Below, piece by piece: positions 1 to 11,710 of a stretch of DNA of 64,000 bases. The notes beneath the pieces are model-generated. The model was not told where the DNA came from, did no database searches, and saw only the letters and a list, made by a program, of their open reading frames with translations. The DNA is taken from assembly GCA_018401495.1 (NCBI GenBank), contig JAGYJX010000004.1, positions 1 to 64,000 on the forward strand. Direction: 5' to 3'. The position numbers and the translations under genes were made by a program. Origin of the DNA: Rhodospirillaceae bacterium. Its GTDB lineage: Bacteria; Pseudomonadota; Alphaproteobacteria; Thalassobaculales; Thalassobaculaceae. How positions within the stretch are numbered: position 1 is the stretch's first letter; each line of letters starts with the position of its first letter.

Positions 1-171
1 AACATACCGGTGGTCCCCGTTACGCACCCATGCCGAGGCCGAAACCAGACGGGCGCTCCCGAAGAACTGCGTGTCGTCTTGTGGTGACGCCGCATTTTAC
101 GCCTGTCGGCCAGGTCGACCAAGGGATGCACGATCTCAAGACCCTGCGACCCATGAAGTTCCGCGGGAGGG

Positions 172-693
172 TCATCGAGCAATTGGGCGGAACGCGTCCC
201 AGCCGTACTCGTTGCTGACGAAGATCGCCGTGTCGGTGACGACGTTGGCAGCCACGAAGCCCGCGGCGACCACGGCGCTGCCGCTGAACGCGTAGCCGAG
301 GGCGAAGTTTCGGCTGGAGTTCAGCAGTCGGTAGTAGATGGTCTTCTCCACGATCGCGGCGTGGGTCATTTCTGGCGCCGACGACCCGAGCGTCTGCCAG
401 GCGTATTCGAAGCCGAAGTATAGAGCCGCCGCCGATGCGGCGTTAACCGCGAAAAACCCGGCGCCGGCCGCGGCGGTGCCTCCGAGCACGACGTCATAAA
501 GCGCCAGGTCCGAAAGGTTGGCCGCCGCCTGATAAGTCAGGGTCTTGTACAGCGTGCGCTCCCACACCGGTAGGGTGTCGGCGGCGGCTTCCGCGGCCGC
601 CGGGACGGCAGCCTGCTGGGCATGCGCGGGCGACGTCGCGAGAATGGCCAGAACCAAGACCGTGGTCAGCGCTTTGCAGCGGCCTCTGAGCAT
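172..693 (-). CDS. DUF2061-like predicted membrane protein with signal peptide
   Basis: A 173-residue protein. The ATG at 693 was chosen because it starts a clear signal peptide (basic start, hydrophobic stretch at residues 9-20, cleavage near AHA-Q at 25); the same frame stays open upstream but looks non-coding. The mature part holds two similar units of about 50 residues, each beginning K-T-(L/I)-x-Y and ending E-Y-x-W, each with a glycine/alanine-rich hydrophobic segment. This pattern resembles DUF2061, a small membrane family of unknown function, here doubled. The family assignment is my inference from pattern only; function is unknown. It is the last gene on the minus strand before the window edge. 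Confidence 0.6.
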   Translation of the reverse strand: MLRGRCKALTTVLVLAILATSPAHAQQAAVPAAAEAAADTLPVWERTLYKTLTYQAAANLSDLALYDVVLGGTAAAGAGFFAVNAASAAALYFGFEYAWQTLGSSAPEMTHAAIVEKTIYYRLLNSSRNFALGYAFSGSAVVAAGFVAANVVTDTAIFVSNEYGWDAFRPIAR

Positions 694-804
694 CGAACCG
701 ATCCCCCATTCGGACGGCGAGGCGAGAGTTGCAGTCGCCTGCCGAGGGTCCAGCCGTCGCCGCACGGTATCGTGGAGCGCGCAGGCGACGCCGCCGCAAC
801 GAGG

Positions 805-830
805 ACGGGCGCCCCCGAAGGAGCGCCCGC
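805..830 (-). terminator. GC hairpin downstream of acnA
   Basis: An inverted repeat with arms CGGGCGCCCC and GGAGCGCCCG (one mismatch, loop of about four bases) lies 28-53 bp after the acnA stop codon. On the minus strand only a weak T-containing stretch follows, so it may be a poor intrinsic terminator or simply a 3' stabilising hairpin. Confidence 0.4.
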
Positions 831-857
831 CTGTTCGCAACCGCCGGGTCTGGAGGT

Positions 858-3545
<2,688 letters not shown>

Positions 3546-3624
3546 GGCTGTCTCCTCTAGATCGACTGCGCGGCCGTCCGAGGTGCGCCTCGGCCCGGTC
3601 GGCTCCTTCGGGAATTGCGCGCTC

Positions 3625-3653
3625 CTTATAGTCATGCAGCCGGCTTTTCGGAA
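3625..3653 (-). promoter_or_regulatory. Possible acnA promoter
   Basis: On the minus strand TTCCGA and TATAAG are separated by 17 bp; the -10 matches 5 of 6 consensus bases, the -35 is weak. The predicted start leaves a leader of about 70 bases before the acnA GTG. Confidence 0.35.
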
Positions 3654-3669
3654 GAGGCGCGGCGAACGA

Positions 3670-4506
3670 TCAAGCGCTGTTGACCAGCCGGCGCACCGCC
3701 TCAACCACCGCCGGCGCTGCGTCCAGGTGGGGCGAGTGGCCGCAGCCGGCGATCAGCAGCGGCTCGGCCGGGCCGGAAACCCCGGCGACGATGGCGCGCA
3801 CCTGCTCCGGGGTCCCGTACTGGTCGTCGAGCCCCTGGATCGCCAGGACAGGGCAGTGGATCTCGGCCAGACGACCGGTCATCTCCCAGCCGGCGAAGGG
3901 AGGCGACAGCCAGGCGTCGGCCCAGCCGTAGAACACCCGGTCGACGCGCTCCTCGCCGTGGTGGCGGGCGAGGCCGGCGCGCAACCGGCTGTCGGGCGCC
4001 TCGTAGGCGGCGAGCGCCTCGCGGATGCCGGCGAGCGTGACCGCCTCGACGAAGACGTGGGCGGCTTCGGTCACGCAGGCCGCAATCCGGTGCGGCGCGT
4101 CGGCGGCGGCCAGCAGGGCTATGGTGCCGCCATCGGAGTGCCCGAACAGCACGGCGCGCGGGATCTCGAACCGGTCGAGGGTCTCGATCAGCGCCACGGT
4201 CTCGCGGGCGTGATAGTCCAGCGGCCGGCCGCCGCGCACCGGTCCGTCCAGCGGATCGGCCCGGCCATGGCCCCAGCGGTCCAGCACCAGCCCGGCGCGC
4301 CCGGTCGCCGCGCAAAGCCGGGCCGGGAAGTCTTTCCACATGGTGACGGCGCCAAGACCCTCGTGCAGGAACACGATGGGCGGCAGGTCGGCGGGCGGCA
4401 GGTCGGCGGGCGGCAGGTCGGCGGCGTCCGCTCCGGCGGGGATCCGGGCGGCGTAGACGCGGTGGCCTCCCGCCATCAACCAGCCGTCGTCGTCAGGAAC
4501 AGTCAT
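3670..4506 (-). CDS. Alpha/beta hydrolase
   Basis: A 278-residue cytoplasmic alpha/beta hydrolase of unknown substrate. The nucleophile elbow GHSDGG (Ser124), an oxyanion-side HEGLG motif (residues 48-52), an acid candidate in GLDDQYG (about 222) and the catalytic His in CGHSPH near the C terminus are all present, so it should be active. Similar enzymes (epoxide hydrolase, haloperoxidase, meta-cleavage hydrolases) cannot be separated by sequence. Residues 30-43 are a threefold LPPAD repeat encoded by a 15-bp tandem DNA repeat, an insertion between the first strands of the fold. It is upstream of acnA on the same strand, and divergent from the PAS-type gene. Confidence 0.85.
   Translation of the reverse strand: MTVPDDDGWLMAGGHRVYAARIPAGADAADLPPADLPPADLPPIVFLHEGLGAVTMWKDFPARLCAATGRAGLVLDRWGHGRADPLDGPVRGGRPLDYHARETVALIETLDRFEIPRAVLFGHSDGGTIALLAAADAPHRIAACVTEAAHVFVEAVTLAGIREALAAYEAPDSRLRAGLARHHGEERVDRVFYGWADAWLSPPFAGWEMTGRLAEIHCPVLAIQGLDDQYGTPEQVRAIVAGVSGPAEPLLIAGCGHSPHLDAAPAVVEAVRRLVNSA
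4381..4425. repeat. 15-bp tandem repeat, three copies
   Basis: CGGCAGGTCGGCGGG is repeated three times head to tail (last base differs) inside the hydrolase gene and encodes the in-frame LPPAD repeat. Copy number could vary between strains without breaking the frame. Confidence 0.9.
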
Positions 4507-4657
4507 GGCCGGCGGCTTAGGGGCTTCCGTTCACGAAGGCAAGCCCGTCACGCGGCGCCCGCCGTTCGGGTGCCCCGCCGGCACAACTTGTGGTATCGTG
4601 AGCACACGCTGAAAGGGCGCGCCGGACCGCGGTCGCCGTCGACGCGAGGTGGGCAAG

Positions 4658-5203
4658 ATGACGGCACGCACGTCGCGCGATGAGGAGTGGAGTTTCGAGT
4701 CGGTCTCCCACGACCCTTCGAGCGCGCCGCATGCGCGTCTGCTTTCAGCCTACGGTGCCTGGGAGCGGGCCCCCAAGGTCGACGGTGTACCGCCGCGCAG
4801 CGCCTTGGAACTTGAACGCATGCCGGACGCCCTGGGGCAGATCGGCATCGTCGATGTTCTCGCCTCCGGGGAGTTCCGGTACCGCATGTTCGGCTCGGCG
4901 CTGGTCGGGGCGCTCGGCTACGACGCCACCGGTTGGCGGACGGTCGACCTGCGTCCCCCGCCCTATGCCGATCTGATCACCCGGCAATACCAGGACGTGG
5001 TGGCTGCCCGAAGGCCTCTGCTGCACGAGATCCGCAGCGCCAGCCCGGGTGCTGCCGAGTATCGCTACTTCCGGCTGACCGCCCCGCTCACCCTCGGCCA
5101 GGGCACCGTCGACCAGTTGTGGATGACGGTGGCGATGCTCGGAAGCTTCGGTCGCGAGGTGTTCCTGTCGGACGGATCGCCGTTCTTCCGGTCCCGCGAC
5201 TGA
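4658..5203 (+). CDS. PAS-domain (PAS_5 type) protein
   Basis: A 181-residue soluble protein. The middle part follows the PAS_5 pattern common in Rhodospirillales: an acidic/aromatic lead (LELERMPDALGQIGIVDV), then FRYRMFGSALVGALGYDATG, then a DLRPPPYADL stretch and a C-terminal core with PLTLG. PAS_5 proteins are small single-domain proteins of unknown function, presumed sensory. I chose ATG 4658 over GTG 4649 because AGGTGG sits at the right distance. No output domain is attached, so it is not itself a kinase or regulator. It is divergent from the hydrolase at 3.7-4.5 kb. Confidence 0.6.
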   Translation: MTARTSRDEEWSFESVSHDPSSAPHARLLSAYGAWERAPKVDGVPPRSALELERMPDALGQIGIVDVLASGEFRYRMFGSALVGALGYDATGWRTVDLRPPPYADLITRQYQDVVAARRPLLHEIRSASPGAAEYRYFRLTAPLTLGQGTVDQLWMTVAMLGSFGREVFLSDGSPFFRSRD

Positions 5204-5447
5204 CGCCGACGGCAGGGTAGTCGCTTGCGAGTTCACACGAATTCGCGTAATCGAGATGCTCCGTCGAAGTGGACGGAAGAGTTGTGAAAGACGAGAGATC
5301 GTTCGGCCGAGCCGCGGGCAACGCGGCCGGTGACGGGGCGATAGGCCGACCAGGGATGGAGCGCGACTGGGATGAACGGCACCGCGGGCAACGCGGGCGT
5401 CTCCCCTCCTTCCTGTTCGACCGGAGACAGGGGAGGATTTGTGCTCG

Positions 5448-7373
5448 ATGAGCAAACTTGATCCGTCGGTCCACGACACGACGCCGAAGGTGCTTCGGCA
5501 CAACGCCCGGAGCCATCCGGACGAAGTGGCGTTGCGGCTGAAGGAATACGGCATCTGGCACGAAACCACCTGGGCCGGATATCTGGCCAAGGTGCGGCGG
5601 CTGGCGCTGGCGTTCCGCGACCTCGGTATCGGACCCGGCGACGTGGTGGCGCTGGTCGGCGACAACGACGTCGACTGGATCGCGACCGAGATTGCGGCCC
5701 ACGCCGTCGGCGCCATGACCCTCGGCATCTATCGCGACGCGCTCGAGGAGGAGGTCGGCTATCTGGTCGGCTACGCTGGCGCCAAGCTGGTGTACGCCCA
5801 GGACCAGGAGCAGGTCGACAAGCTGATCGGGCTTGCCGGAAAAGTCGCCACGGTCGAGCACATCGCCTACGCCGACAGCCGCGGCATGGGCAAGCAGACC
5901 GACCCGCGGCTGCACGAGATGGCGGCGCTCGAGGAACGCGGCGAGCGGCTGCACGCCGCCGACCCCGGCGCCTTCGACGCGCTGGTCGACGCGACCTCCG
6001 GCGACGACGTGGCGATCTTGTGCACCACGTCCGGTACGACCGCCAACCCGAAGCTGGCGATGCTGCCGCACGGCCGCTTCATCCGGCACACCATCACCTA
6101 CCTGCAGGCCGATCCCAAGGACAGCACCGACGAGTACGTGTCGGTGCTGCCGCTGCCGTGGATCATGGAGCAGGTGTACTGCGTCGGTTTCGGGCTGGTG
6201 GCCCGGATGACGGTGAACTTCCCGGAGAGCCAGGACACCATGTTCCAGGACCTCCGCGAGATCGGCCCGACCTTCCTCTTGCTGGCGCCGCGGCTGTGGG
6301 AGCAGATCGCCGCCGACATGCGCGCCCGCATCATGGACGCCTCGTCGGTCAACCAGTGGATCTTCGACAAGGGCCTGAAGCTCGGCATGAAGGCGATCGA
6401 GGAGGGGCGCCGCTCGACCCTCGCCGACGTCATGCTGTTCAGCGCCCTGCGCGACCGCCTCGGCTTCAGCCGGGTGCGCTCGGCGGCGACCGGCGGCTCG
6501 GCGATGGGGCCGGAGACCTTCAAGCTGTTCCTGGCCATGGGCGTGCCGCTGAAGCAGCTCTACGGCCAGACCGAGACGCTCGGCGCCTACACCCTGCAGA
6601 CCGGCGAGGAACTCGACGTCGACACGGTCGGCCCGCCGTTCCAAGGCTGCGAGGTCACCATCCTCAACCCCGACCCGGAGGGCGTCGGCGAGATCGTCAC
6701 CCGCCATCCCAACATGTTCACCGGCTATTTCCGCAACCCGGAGGCGACCGCCGCCGACCTGCGCGACGGCTGGATGCACACCGGCGACGCCGGCTATTTC
6801 GACGCCAAGGGACGGCTGGTGGTGATCGACCGCCTCAAGGACATCGCCGAGACCGCCGGCAAGGTGCGCTTCTCGCCGCAATACATCGAGAACAAGCTGA
6901 AGTTCTCGCCCTATGTCGGCGAGGCGGTGATCCTCGGGGCCGGGCACGAGTACCTGACCGCGATCATCTGCGTGCGGTTCTCGATCGTCGCCAAGTGGGC
7001 CGAGAAGAACCGCATCGGCTTCACCTCCTACACCGGCCTGTCGGCCGAGCCGCGGGTCTACGACCTGATCGCGGCCGAGGTCGACCGGGTCAACCGGACG
7101 CTGCCGGAGCGCCAGCGGGTCCGGCGGTTCCTGCTGCTCTACAAGGAACTCGACGCCGACGACGGCGAGCTGACGCGCACCCGCAAGGTGCGGCGCGGCG
7201 TGGTCGGCGAGCGCTACGGCCAGCTGATCGAGGCGCTCTACAGCCCGGTGACCACCGCCCATCTCGACACCGAGGTGACCTTCGAGGATGGCCGCAAGGG
7301 CCGGGTGGTCGCCGACATGCGGATCATGGATGTCGGCGATACGCCGGCGGCGGAACTCAGGAAGGCGAGCTGA
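5448..7373 (+). CDS. Long-chain acyl-CoA synthetase family (AMP-binding) protein
   Basis: Activates a carboxylic acid to its acyl-CoA through an acyl-adenylate. The 641-residue length and motifs fit the long-chain FadD/FAA-like group: phosphate-binding loop TTSGTTANPK (about residue 190), adenine motif YGQTE (about 370), GDAG near 450 and the hinge DRLKD with the following TAGK. ATG 5448 was chosen because GGGGAGG lies 11 bases upstream. It is the first gene of a tight array (3 bp to livG) with a branched-chain-type ABC importer and a PaaK-like protein. This arrangement suggests that the substrate of the importer is an organic, probably aromatic or fatty, acid that is CoA-activated on entry; the true substrate cannot be read from sequence. 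Confidence 0.85.
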   Translation: MSKLDPSVHDTTPKVLRHNARSHPDEVALRLKEYGIWHETTWAGYLAKVRRLALAFRDLGIGPGDVVALVGDNDVDWIATEIAAHAVGAMTLGIYRDALEEEVGYLVGYAGAKLVYAQDQEQVDKLIGLAGKVATVEHIAYADSRGMGKQTDPRLHEMAALEERGERLHAADPGAFDALVDATSGDDVAILCTTSGTTANPKLAMLPHGRFIRHTITYLQADPKDSTDEYVSVLPLPWIMEQVYCVGFGLVARMTVNFPESQDTMFQDLREIGPTFLLLAPRLWEQIAADMRARIMDASSVNQWIFDKGLKLGMKAIEEGRRSTLADVMLFSALRDRLGFSRVRSAATGGSAMGPETFKLFLAMGVPLKQLYGQTETLGAYTLQTGEELDVDTVGPPFQGCEVTILNPDPEGVGEIVTRHPNMFTGYFRNPEATAADLRDGWMHTGDAGYFDAKGRLVVIDRLKDIAETAGKVRFSPQYIENKLKFSPYVGEAVILGAGHEYLTAIICVRFSIVAKWAEKNRIGFTSYTGLSAEPRVYDLIAAEVDRVNRTLPERQRVRRFLLLYKELDADDGELTRTRKVRRGVVGERYGQLIEALYSPVTTAHLDTEVTFEDGRKGRVVADMRIMDVGDTPAAELRKAS

Positions 7374-7376
7374 ACC

Positions 7377-8199
7377 GTGGCGGAAGCGGATAGCGCGGTG
7401 ACGGCACCGGCGGATGACCGCCGGGTGTTCGGCGAGGCGGTGCTGACCCTCGAGAACATCGAGCTCGGCTTCGGTGGCGTGAAGGCCATCGACAACGTCA
7501 GCTTCGAGGTCCGAAAGGGCGAGATCCTGGCGATCATCGGCCCGAACGGTGCCGGCAAGTCGTCGATGCTCAACTGCATCAACGGGTTCTACAAGCCGCG
7601 CTCGGGATCGATCACGTTCAAGGGCCGCAAGCTGCCGGCCATGGACCCGCACTTCGCCGCCGCCAACGGCGTCGCCCGGACCTTCCAGAACATCGCGCTG
7701 TTCCGCGGCATGTCGACGCTCGACAACCTGATGACCGGGCGCGTGCTGAAGATGAAGCGGAACTTCCTCTGGCAGGCGCTGTACTGGGGGCCGGCGCAGC
7801 GCGAGGAGATGGAGCACCGGGCGTTCGTCGAGCGGGTCATCGACTTCCTGGAGATCCAGGCGATCCGGCGCACGCCCGTCGGCCGTCTGCCCTACGGGCT
7901 GCAGAAGCGGGTCGAACTCGGCCGCGCGCTCGGCCATGGAGCCGGAGATCCTGCTGCTCGACGAGCCGATGGCCGGCATGAACGTCGAGGAGAAGCAGGA
8001 CATGTCGCGCTTCATCCTCGAGGTGAACGAGGAGTTCGGGACCACCATCGTCCTGATCGAGCACGACATGGGCGTGGTGATGGACATTTCCGACCGGGTG
8101 GTGGTGCTCGACTACGGCCGGAAGATCGCCGACGGCACGCCGGCCGAGGTGCGGGCGAACCAGCAGGTCATCGACGCTTATCTGGGCGTGAGCCACTAA
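7377..8199 (+). CDS. LivG-type ABC transporter ATP-binding protein (frameshifted)
   Basis: One of two ATPases of a branched-chain amino acid-type (HAAT) importer. Walker A is GPNGAGKSS (residues 55-63); Walker B (ILLLDEPMAG) and the LivG-type tail LIEHDMGVVMDISDRV are present. The reading frame breaks at about 7933, just after RVELGRAL: one extra G turns the expected ALAMEPEILL into a wrong frame, and the rest of the protein reads on from 7936 in frame +1. Removing one base gives a normal 273-residue LivG, so I treat this as a sequencing error. GTG start 3 bp after the ligase gene stop; translational coupling is likely. Confidence 0.88.
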
Positions 8200-8214
8200 G
8201 GGGGTCTCCAGACC

Positions 8215-9132
8215 ATGGGTCCGTTTCTCGAAGTGCTGCTCGGCGGCCTGTTGACCGGCGTGCTGTACTCGCTGGTGGCGCTCGGCTTCGTCCTGATCTT
8301 CAAGGCCTCGGGCGTCTTCAACTTCGCCCAGGGGGCGATGGTGCTGTTCGCGGCGCTGTCGATGGCCCGGCTCCAGGAATGGATGGCGCCGACCCTGGGC
8401 TGGGTGGCGTTTCCGGTCGCCCTCACGCTGTCGGCGCTGATCATGATGGCGCTCGCCTTCGCCATCGAGCGCCTGGTGCTGCGCCAGTTGATCAACCAGG
8501 AAGGCATCATCCTGTTCATGGCGACGATCGGGATCACCTTCTTCCTCGACGGTTTCGGCCAGACCATCTGGGGCAGCGACATCTACGAGATCGACCTGTT
8601 CCTCTCGAAGGACCCGATCTTCCTGTTCGAGGACGTGTTCCCCGGCGGGCTGCTGGTCGACCCCTACGAATTGATGGCGGCGGTGATCGCCGGCATCCTG
8701 GTGGCGGTGCTGGCGGTGTTCTTCCAGAAGACCCGGGTCGGGCGGGCGCTGCGCGCCGTCGCCGACGACCACCAGGCCGCGCAGTCGGTCGGCATCCCGC
8801 TGAACTACATCTGGCTGATCGTCTGGACCGTGGCCGGGCTGGTCGCGCTGGTCGCCGGCATGATGTGGGGCGCCAAGCTCGGGGTGCAGTTCTCGATCGC
8901 CCTGGTGGCGCTGAAGGCGCTGCCGGTGCTGATTCTGGGCGGCTTCACCTCGGTGCCCGGCGCCATCATCGGCGGGCTGATCATCGGCGCCGGCGAGAAG
9001 CTGGCCGAGGTCTATGTCGGCTCGATGTTCGGCGGCGGCATCGAGAACTGGTTCGCCTACGTCCTGGCGTTGGCATTCCTGCTGTTCCGGCCGCAGGGCC
9101 TGTTCGGCGAGCGCATCATCGAGCGCGTTTGA
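8215..9132 (+). CDS. LivH-type ABC transporter permease
   Basis: Inner-membrane permease of the HAAT-family importer, 305 residues with about eight hydrophobic segments. The family hallmark TGVLYSLVALGFVLIFKASG at the N terminus and GVFNFAQGAM follow the LivH pattern; the cytoplasmic coupling motif is TRVGRALRAVADDHQAAQ. It pairs with the LivM-type permease 19 bp downstream. The substrate is not indicated by the permease itself; the flanking CoA ligase genes argue for an organic acid rather than leucine. Confidence 0.92.
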   Translation: MGPFLEVLLGGLLTGVLYSLVALGFVLIFKASGVFNFAQGAMVLFAALSMARLQEWMAPTLGWVAFPVALTLSALIMMALAFAIERLVLRQLINQEGIILFMATIGITFFLDGFGQTIWGSDIYEIDLFLSKDPIFLFEDVFPGGLLVDPYELMAAVIAGILVAVLAVFFQKTRVGRALRAVADDHQAAQSVGIPLNYIWLIVWTVAGLVALVAGMMWGAKLGVQFSIALVALKALPVLILGGFTSVPGAIIGGLIIGAGEKLAEVYVGSMFGGGIENWFAYVLALAFLLFRPQGLFGERIIERV

Positions 9133-9151
9133 GCGGCGGAGGACGGCAGTC

Positions 9152-10219
9152 ATGCTCTACCGGGAAACGGGCCAGTTCAAGACCACCTACGAGTCGGACC
9201 AGCGGATCTTCCGCATCGTCCAGGACCGCTGGATCATCCTGGCGATCCTGGCCGCCGCCCTGGTGGTGGTGCCGTTCGTCGCCACCCCGTACCTGTACAC
9301 CGAGATCCTGATCCCGTTCCTGATCCTGTCGCTGGCGGCGGTCGGGCTGAACATCCTGGTCGGGTATTGCGGGCAGGTGTCGCTCGGGACCGGGGCGTTC
9401 ATGGCGGTGGGCGCCTACGCCGCCTACAATCTCTGGTTGCGGGTGCCGGAGATCAACAACCTGATCGTGGTGTTCCTGTTCGGCGGCCTCATGGCGGCCG
9501 CGGTCGGCATCGTGTTCGGCCTGCCGTCGCTGAGGATCAAGGGGTTCTACCTCGCGGTGGCGACCCTGGCGGCGCAGTTCTTCCTCGACTGGGTGTTCGC
9601 GCGGGTCGGCTGGTTCACCAACTACACCGCCTCGGGCTCGGTCGCCGTCGGCGACCTGTCGGTGTTCGGCATGCCGATCGCCACCCCGGAGGAACGCTAC
9701 TTCCTGATCCTCGGCATGGTGATCTTCCTGACGATCGTCGCCCTGAACCTGGTGCGCGGCCAGATTGGCCGGACCTGGATGGCGATCCGCGACATGGACA
9801 TCGCCGCCGAGATCATCGGGATCCGGCCGCTGCTGGTGAAGCTGAGCGCGTTCGCCGTCAGTTCGTTCATGATCGGCGTCGCCGGCGCGATGTGGGGGTT
9901 CCTGCGGCTCGGCTCGTGGGAGCCGCTGGCCTTCGACATCAACCGGTCGTTCCAGATCCTCTTCATGGTGATCATCGGCGGCCTCGGCTCGATCCTCGGG
10001 TCTTTCCTCGGCGCCGCGTTCATCGTCCTGACCCCGATCCTGCTGAACCAGATCCCCGGCTGGCTCGGGATCCCGATGTCGACGGCGCTGATCTCGCACA
10101 TCGAGTTCATGGTGTTCGGGGCGATGATCGTCTTCTTCCTCATCGTCGAGCCGCACGGGCTGGCTCGGATGTGGGCGGTGTTCAAGGAAAAGTTGCGGTT
10201 GTGGCCGTTCCCGTACTGA
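9152..10219 (+). CDS. LivM-type ABC transporter permease
   Basis: Second membrane permease of the same importer, 355 residues. The conserved LNILVGYCGQVSLG segment (residues 60-75), PSLRIKGFYLAVATLA and the coupling motif WMAIRDMDIAAEIIGI are typical of LivM. An N-terminal cytoplasmic stretch of about 25 residues precedes the first membrane helix. ATG 9152 follows GGCGGAGG by about ten bases; starts further upstream in the same frame would overlap livH without a ribosome-binding site. Confidence 0.92.
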   Translation: MLYRETGQFKTTYESDQRIFRIVQDRWIILAILAAALVVVPFVATPYLYTEILIPFLILSLAAVGLNILVGYCGQVSLGTGAFMAVGAYAAYNLWLRVPEINNLIVVFLFGGLMAAAVGIVFGLPSLRIKGFYLAVATLAAQFFLDWVFARVGWFTNYTASGSVAVGDLSVFGMPIATPEERYFLILGMVIFLTIVALNLVRGQIGRTWMAIRDMDIAAEIIGIRPLLVKLSAFAVSSFMIGVAGAMWGFLRLGSWEPLAFDINRSFQILFMVIIGGLGSILGSFLGAAFIVLTPILLNQIPGWLGIPMSTALISHIEFMVFGAMIVFFLIVEPHGLARMWAVFKEKLRLWPFPY

Positions 10220-10325
10220 TCGGTCGGGCCGTTTCCGGCGATTCCTCATGGACATCGACCACACTAAGGAACGACACTTTTTCCATAAGGTCACAAAGAT
10301 GGCCAACCAGAGGAGGACACGCACA

Positions 10326-11642
10326 ATGAAGCTTGGTCATTGGATGATGGGGGGTGCCGCGGCTGCCCTTCTCGGCCTGTCGATGGCGACGCCAGCGACG
10401 GCCGAAGGCGAGCAGTACCTCGCCGGCCTGGTCTACCGGACCGGCGCGTACGCGCCGAACGGCATCCCGTTCGCGAACGGCATGGCCGATTATTACGCGC
10501 TGCTCAACGCCCGCGACGGCGGCATCAACGGCGTGAAGATCCAGTACGAGGAGTGCGACACCGGCTACGCCACCGACCGTGGCGTGGAGTGCTACGAGCG
10601 GCTGAAGAACAACGGCCCGACCGGCACCGCCTATGTCAACCCGCTGTCGACCGGCATCACCTTCGCGCTGACCGAGAAGGCCCCGGTCGACAAGATCCCG
10701 GTGATCTCCATGGGCTACGGCCGCTCGGAATCCCGCGACGGCTCGGTGTTCCAGTGGAACTTCCCGCTGCTCGGGACCTACTGGAGCGCGGCCGACCTGA
10801 TCGTCCAGCACCTGGGCCAGAAGAACGGCGGCCTCGACAAGCTCAAGGGCAAGAAGATCGTCCTCGTCTACCACGACTCGCCCTACGGCAAGGAGCCGAT
10901 CCCGCTGTTGCAGAAGCGGGCCGAGATGCACGGCTTCGAGTTCACCCCCATGCCGGTCACCCACCCGGGTGTCGAGCAGAAGGCGACCTGGCTGCAGATC
11001 CGGCGCAACCGCCCGGACTACGTGCTTCTGTGGGGCTGGGGCGTGATGAACTCCACCTCGATCAAGGAAGCCGCGGGCGTCGGCTACCCGCGCGAGCAGA
11101 TGTTCGGCGTGTGGTGGTCGGGTGCCGAGCCGGACGTCGAGCCGGCCGGTGACGGCGCCAAGGGCTACAACGCCATCACCCTGCAGCACGGCGCCGGCCG
11201 CTACGCCGTCCACGACGACGTCAAGAAGAACCTGTACGACGCCGGCAAGGGCAGCACCAACTGGGACGATGTCGGCGAGGTGCTCTACAACCGCGGTCTC
11301 GTCAACGCGATGGTCGGGACCGAGGCGATCCGGACCGCCATGGCGAAGTTCGGCAACAAGCCGATGACCGGCGAGCAGACCCGCTGGGGGCTGGAGAACC
11401 TCGACATCACCGAGGCCCGCCTGAAGGAACTCGGCTTCGAGGGCATGCTGCGGCCGATCAAGATCAGCTGCTCGGACCACGAGGGCGCGCGCTCCGGCCG
11501 CATCCAGACCTGGGACGGCAAGGCCTGGTCGTTCACCTCCGACTGGTACACCGCCGACGACGCGGTGCTGCAGCCGATGGTGAAGGCGGCGGCAGCGGCC
11601 TACGCCAAGGAGAAGAACATCACGCCGGTCGCCTGCAACTGA
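10326..11642 (+). CDS. LivJ/LivK-type periplasmic substrate-binding protein
   Basis: Periplasmic receptor of the importer (type I fold, 438 residues with signal). Signal peptide residues 1-27 (hydrophobic GGAAAALLGLSMA, cleavage after ATA). ATG 10326 is preceded by GAGGAGG. The mature chain opens with QYLAGLVYRTGAYAPNG and has the YHDSPYGKEPIPLL hinge region seen in receptors found next to CoA ligases. It is longer than classic LivK (about 370), fitting the sub-group often linked to aromatic or dicarboxylic substrates; that link is knowledge of the family, not proof here. Followed by a strong hairpin terminator that probably raises its level relative to livF. Confidence 0.88.
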   Translation: MKLGHWMMGGAAAALLGLSMATPATAEGEQYLAGLVYRTGAYAPNGIPFANGMADYYALLNARDGGINGVKIQYEECDTGYATDRGVECYERLKNNGPTGTAYVNPLSTGITFALTEKAPVDKIPVISMGYGRSESRDGSVFQWNFPLLGTYWSAADLIVQHLGQKNGGLDKLKGKKIVLVYHDSPYGKEPIPLLQKRAEMHGFEFTPMPVTHPGVEQKATWLQIRRNRPDYVLLWGWGVMNSTSIKEAAGVGYPREQMFGVWWSGAEPDVEPAGDGAKGYNAITLQHGAGRYAVHDDVKKNLYDAGKGSTNWDDVGEVLYNRGLVNAMVGTEAIRTAMAKFGNKPMTGEQTRWGLENLDITEARLKELGFEGMLRPIKISCSDHEGARSGRIQTWDGKAWSFTSDWYTADDAVLQPMVKAAAAAYAKEKNITPVACN

Positions 11643-11656
11643 CCGGCGCGCGTTCC

Positions 11657-11691
11657 GGCCGGCGGCGGTTGCCGCCGGCCGCACTTTTTTT
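11657..11691 (+). terminator. Intrinsic terminator or attenuator between receptor gene and livF
   Basis: A perfect 10-bp stem, GGCCGGCGGC at 11657-11666 with GCCGCCGGCC at 11671-11680, loop GGTT, is followed after four bases by seven T (11685-11691). Because livF follows on the same strand only 20 bp later, it probably acts as a partial terminator inside the operon. Confidence 0.85.
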
Positions 11692-11710
11692 CCGGTAGCC
11701 GGAGACACCG

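Noticed and set aside
1..171. A gene or tRNA at the left edge
   Set aside because: Short frames there have no start signal or domain text, and no tRNA-like cloverleaf was found.
4381..4425. CRISPR-like tandem repeat
   Set aside because: Only three contiguous 15-bp units without spacers, inside a coding gene and in frame.
5238..5245. CGAATTCG palindrome as an operator
   Set aside because: Eight bases with no extension; expected by chance in this length of sequence.
5088..8087. A 999-codon minus-strand open frame opposite the acyl-CoA ligase and livG
   Set aside because: Low-complexity antisense shadow; the plus-strand proteins have family motifs.
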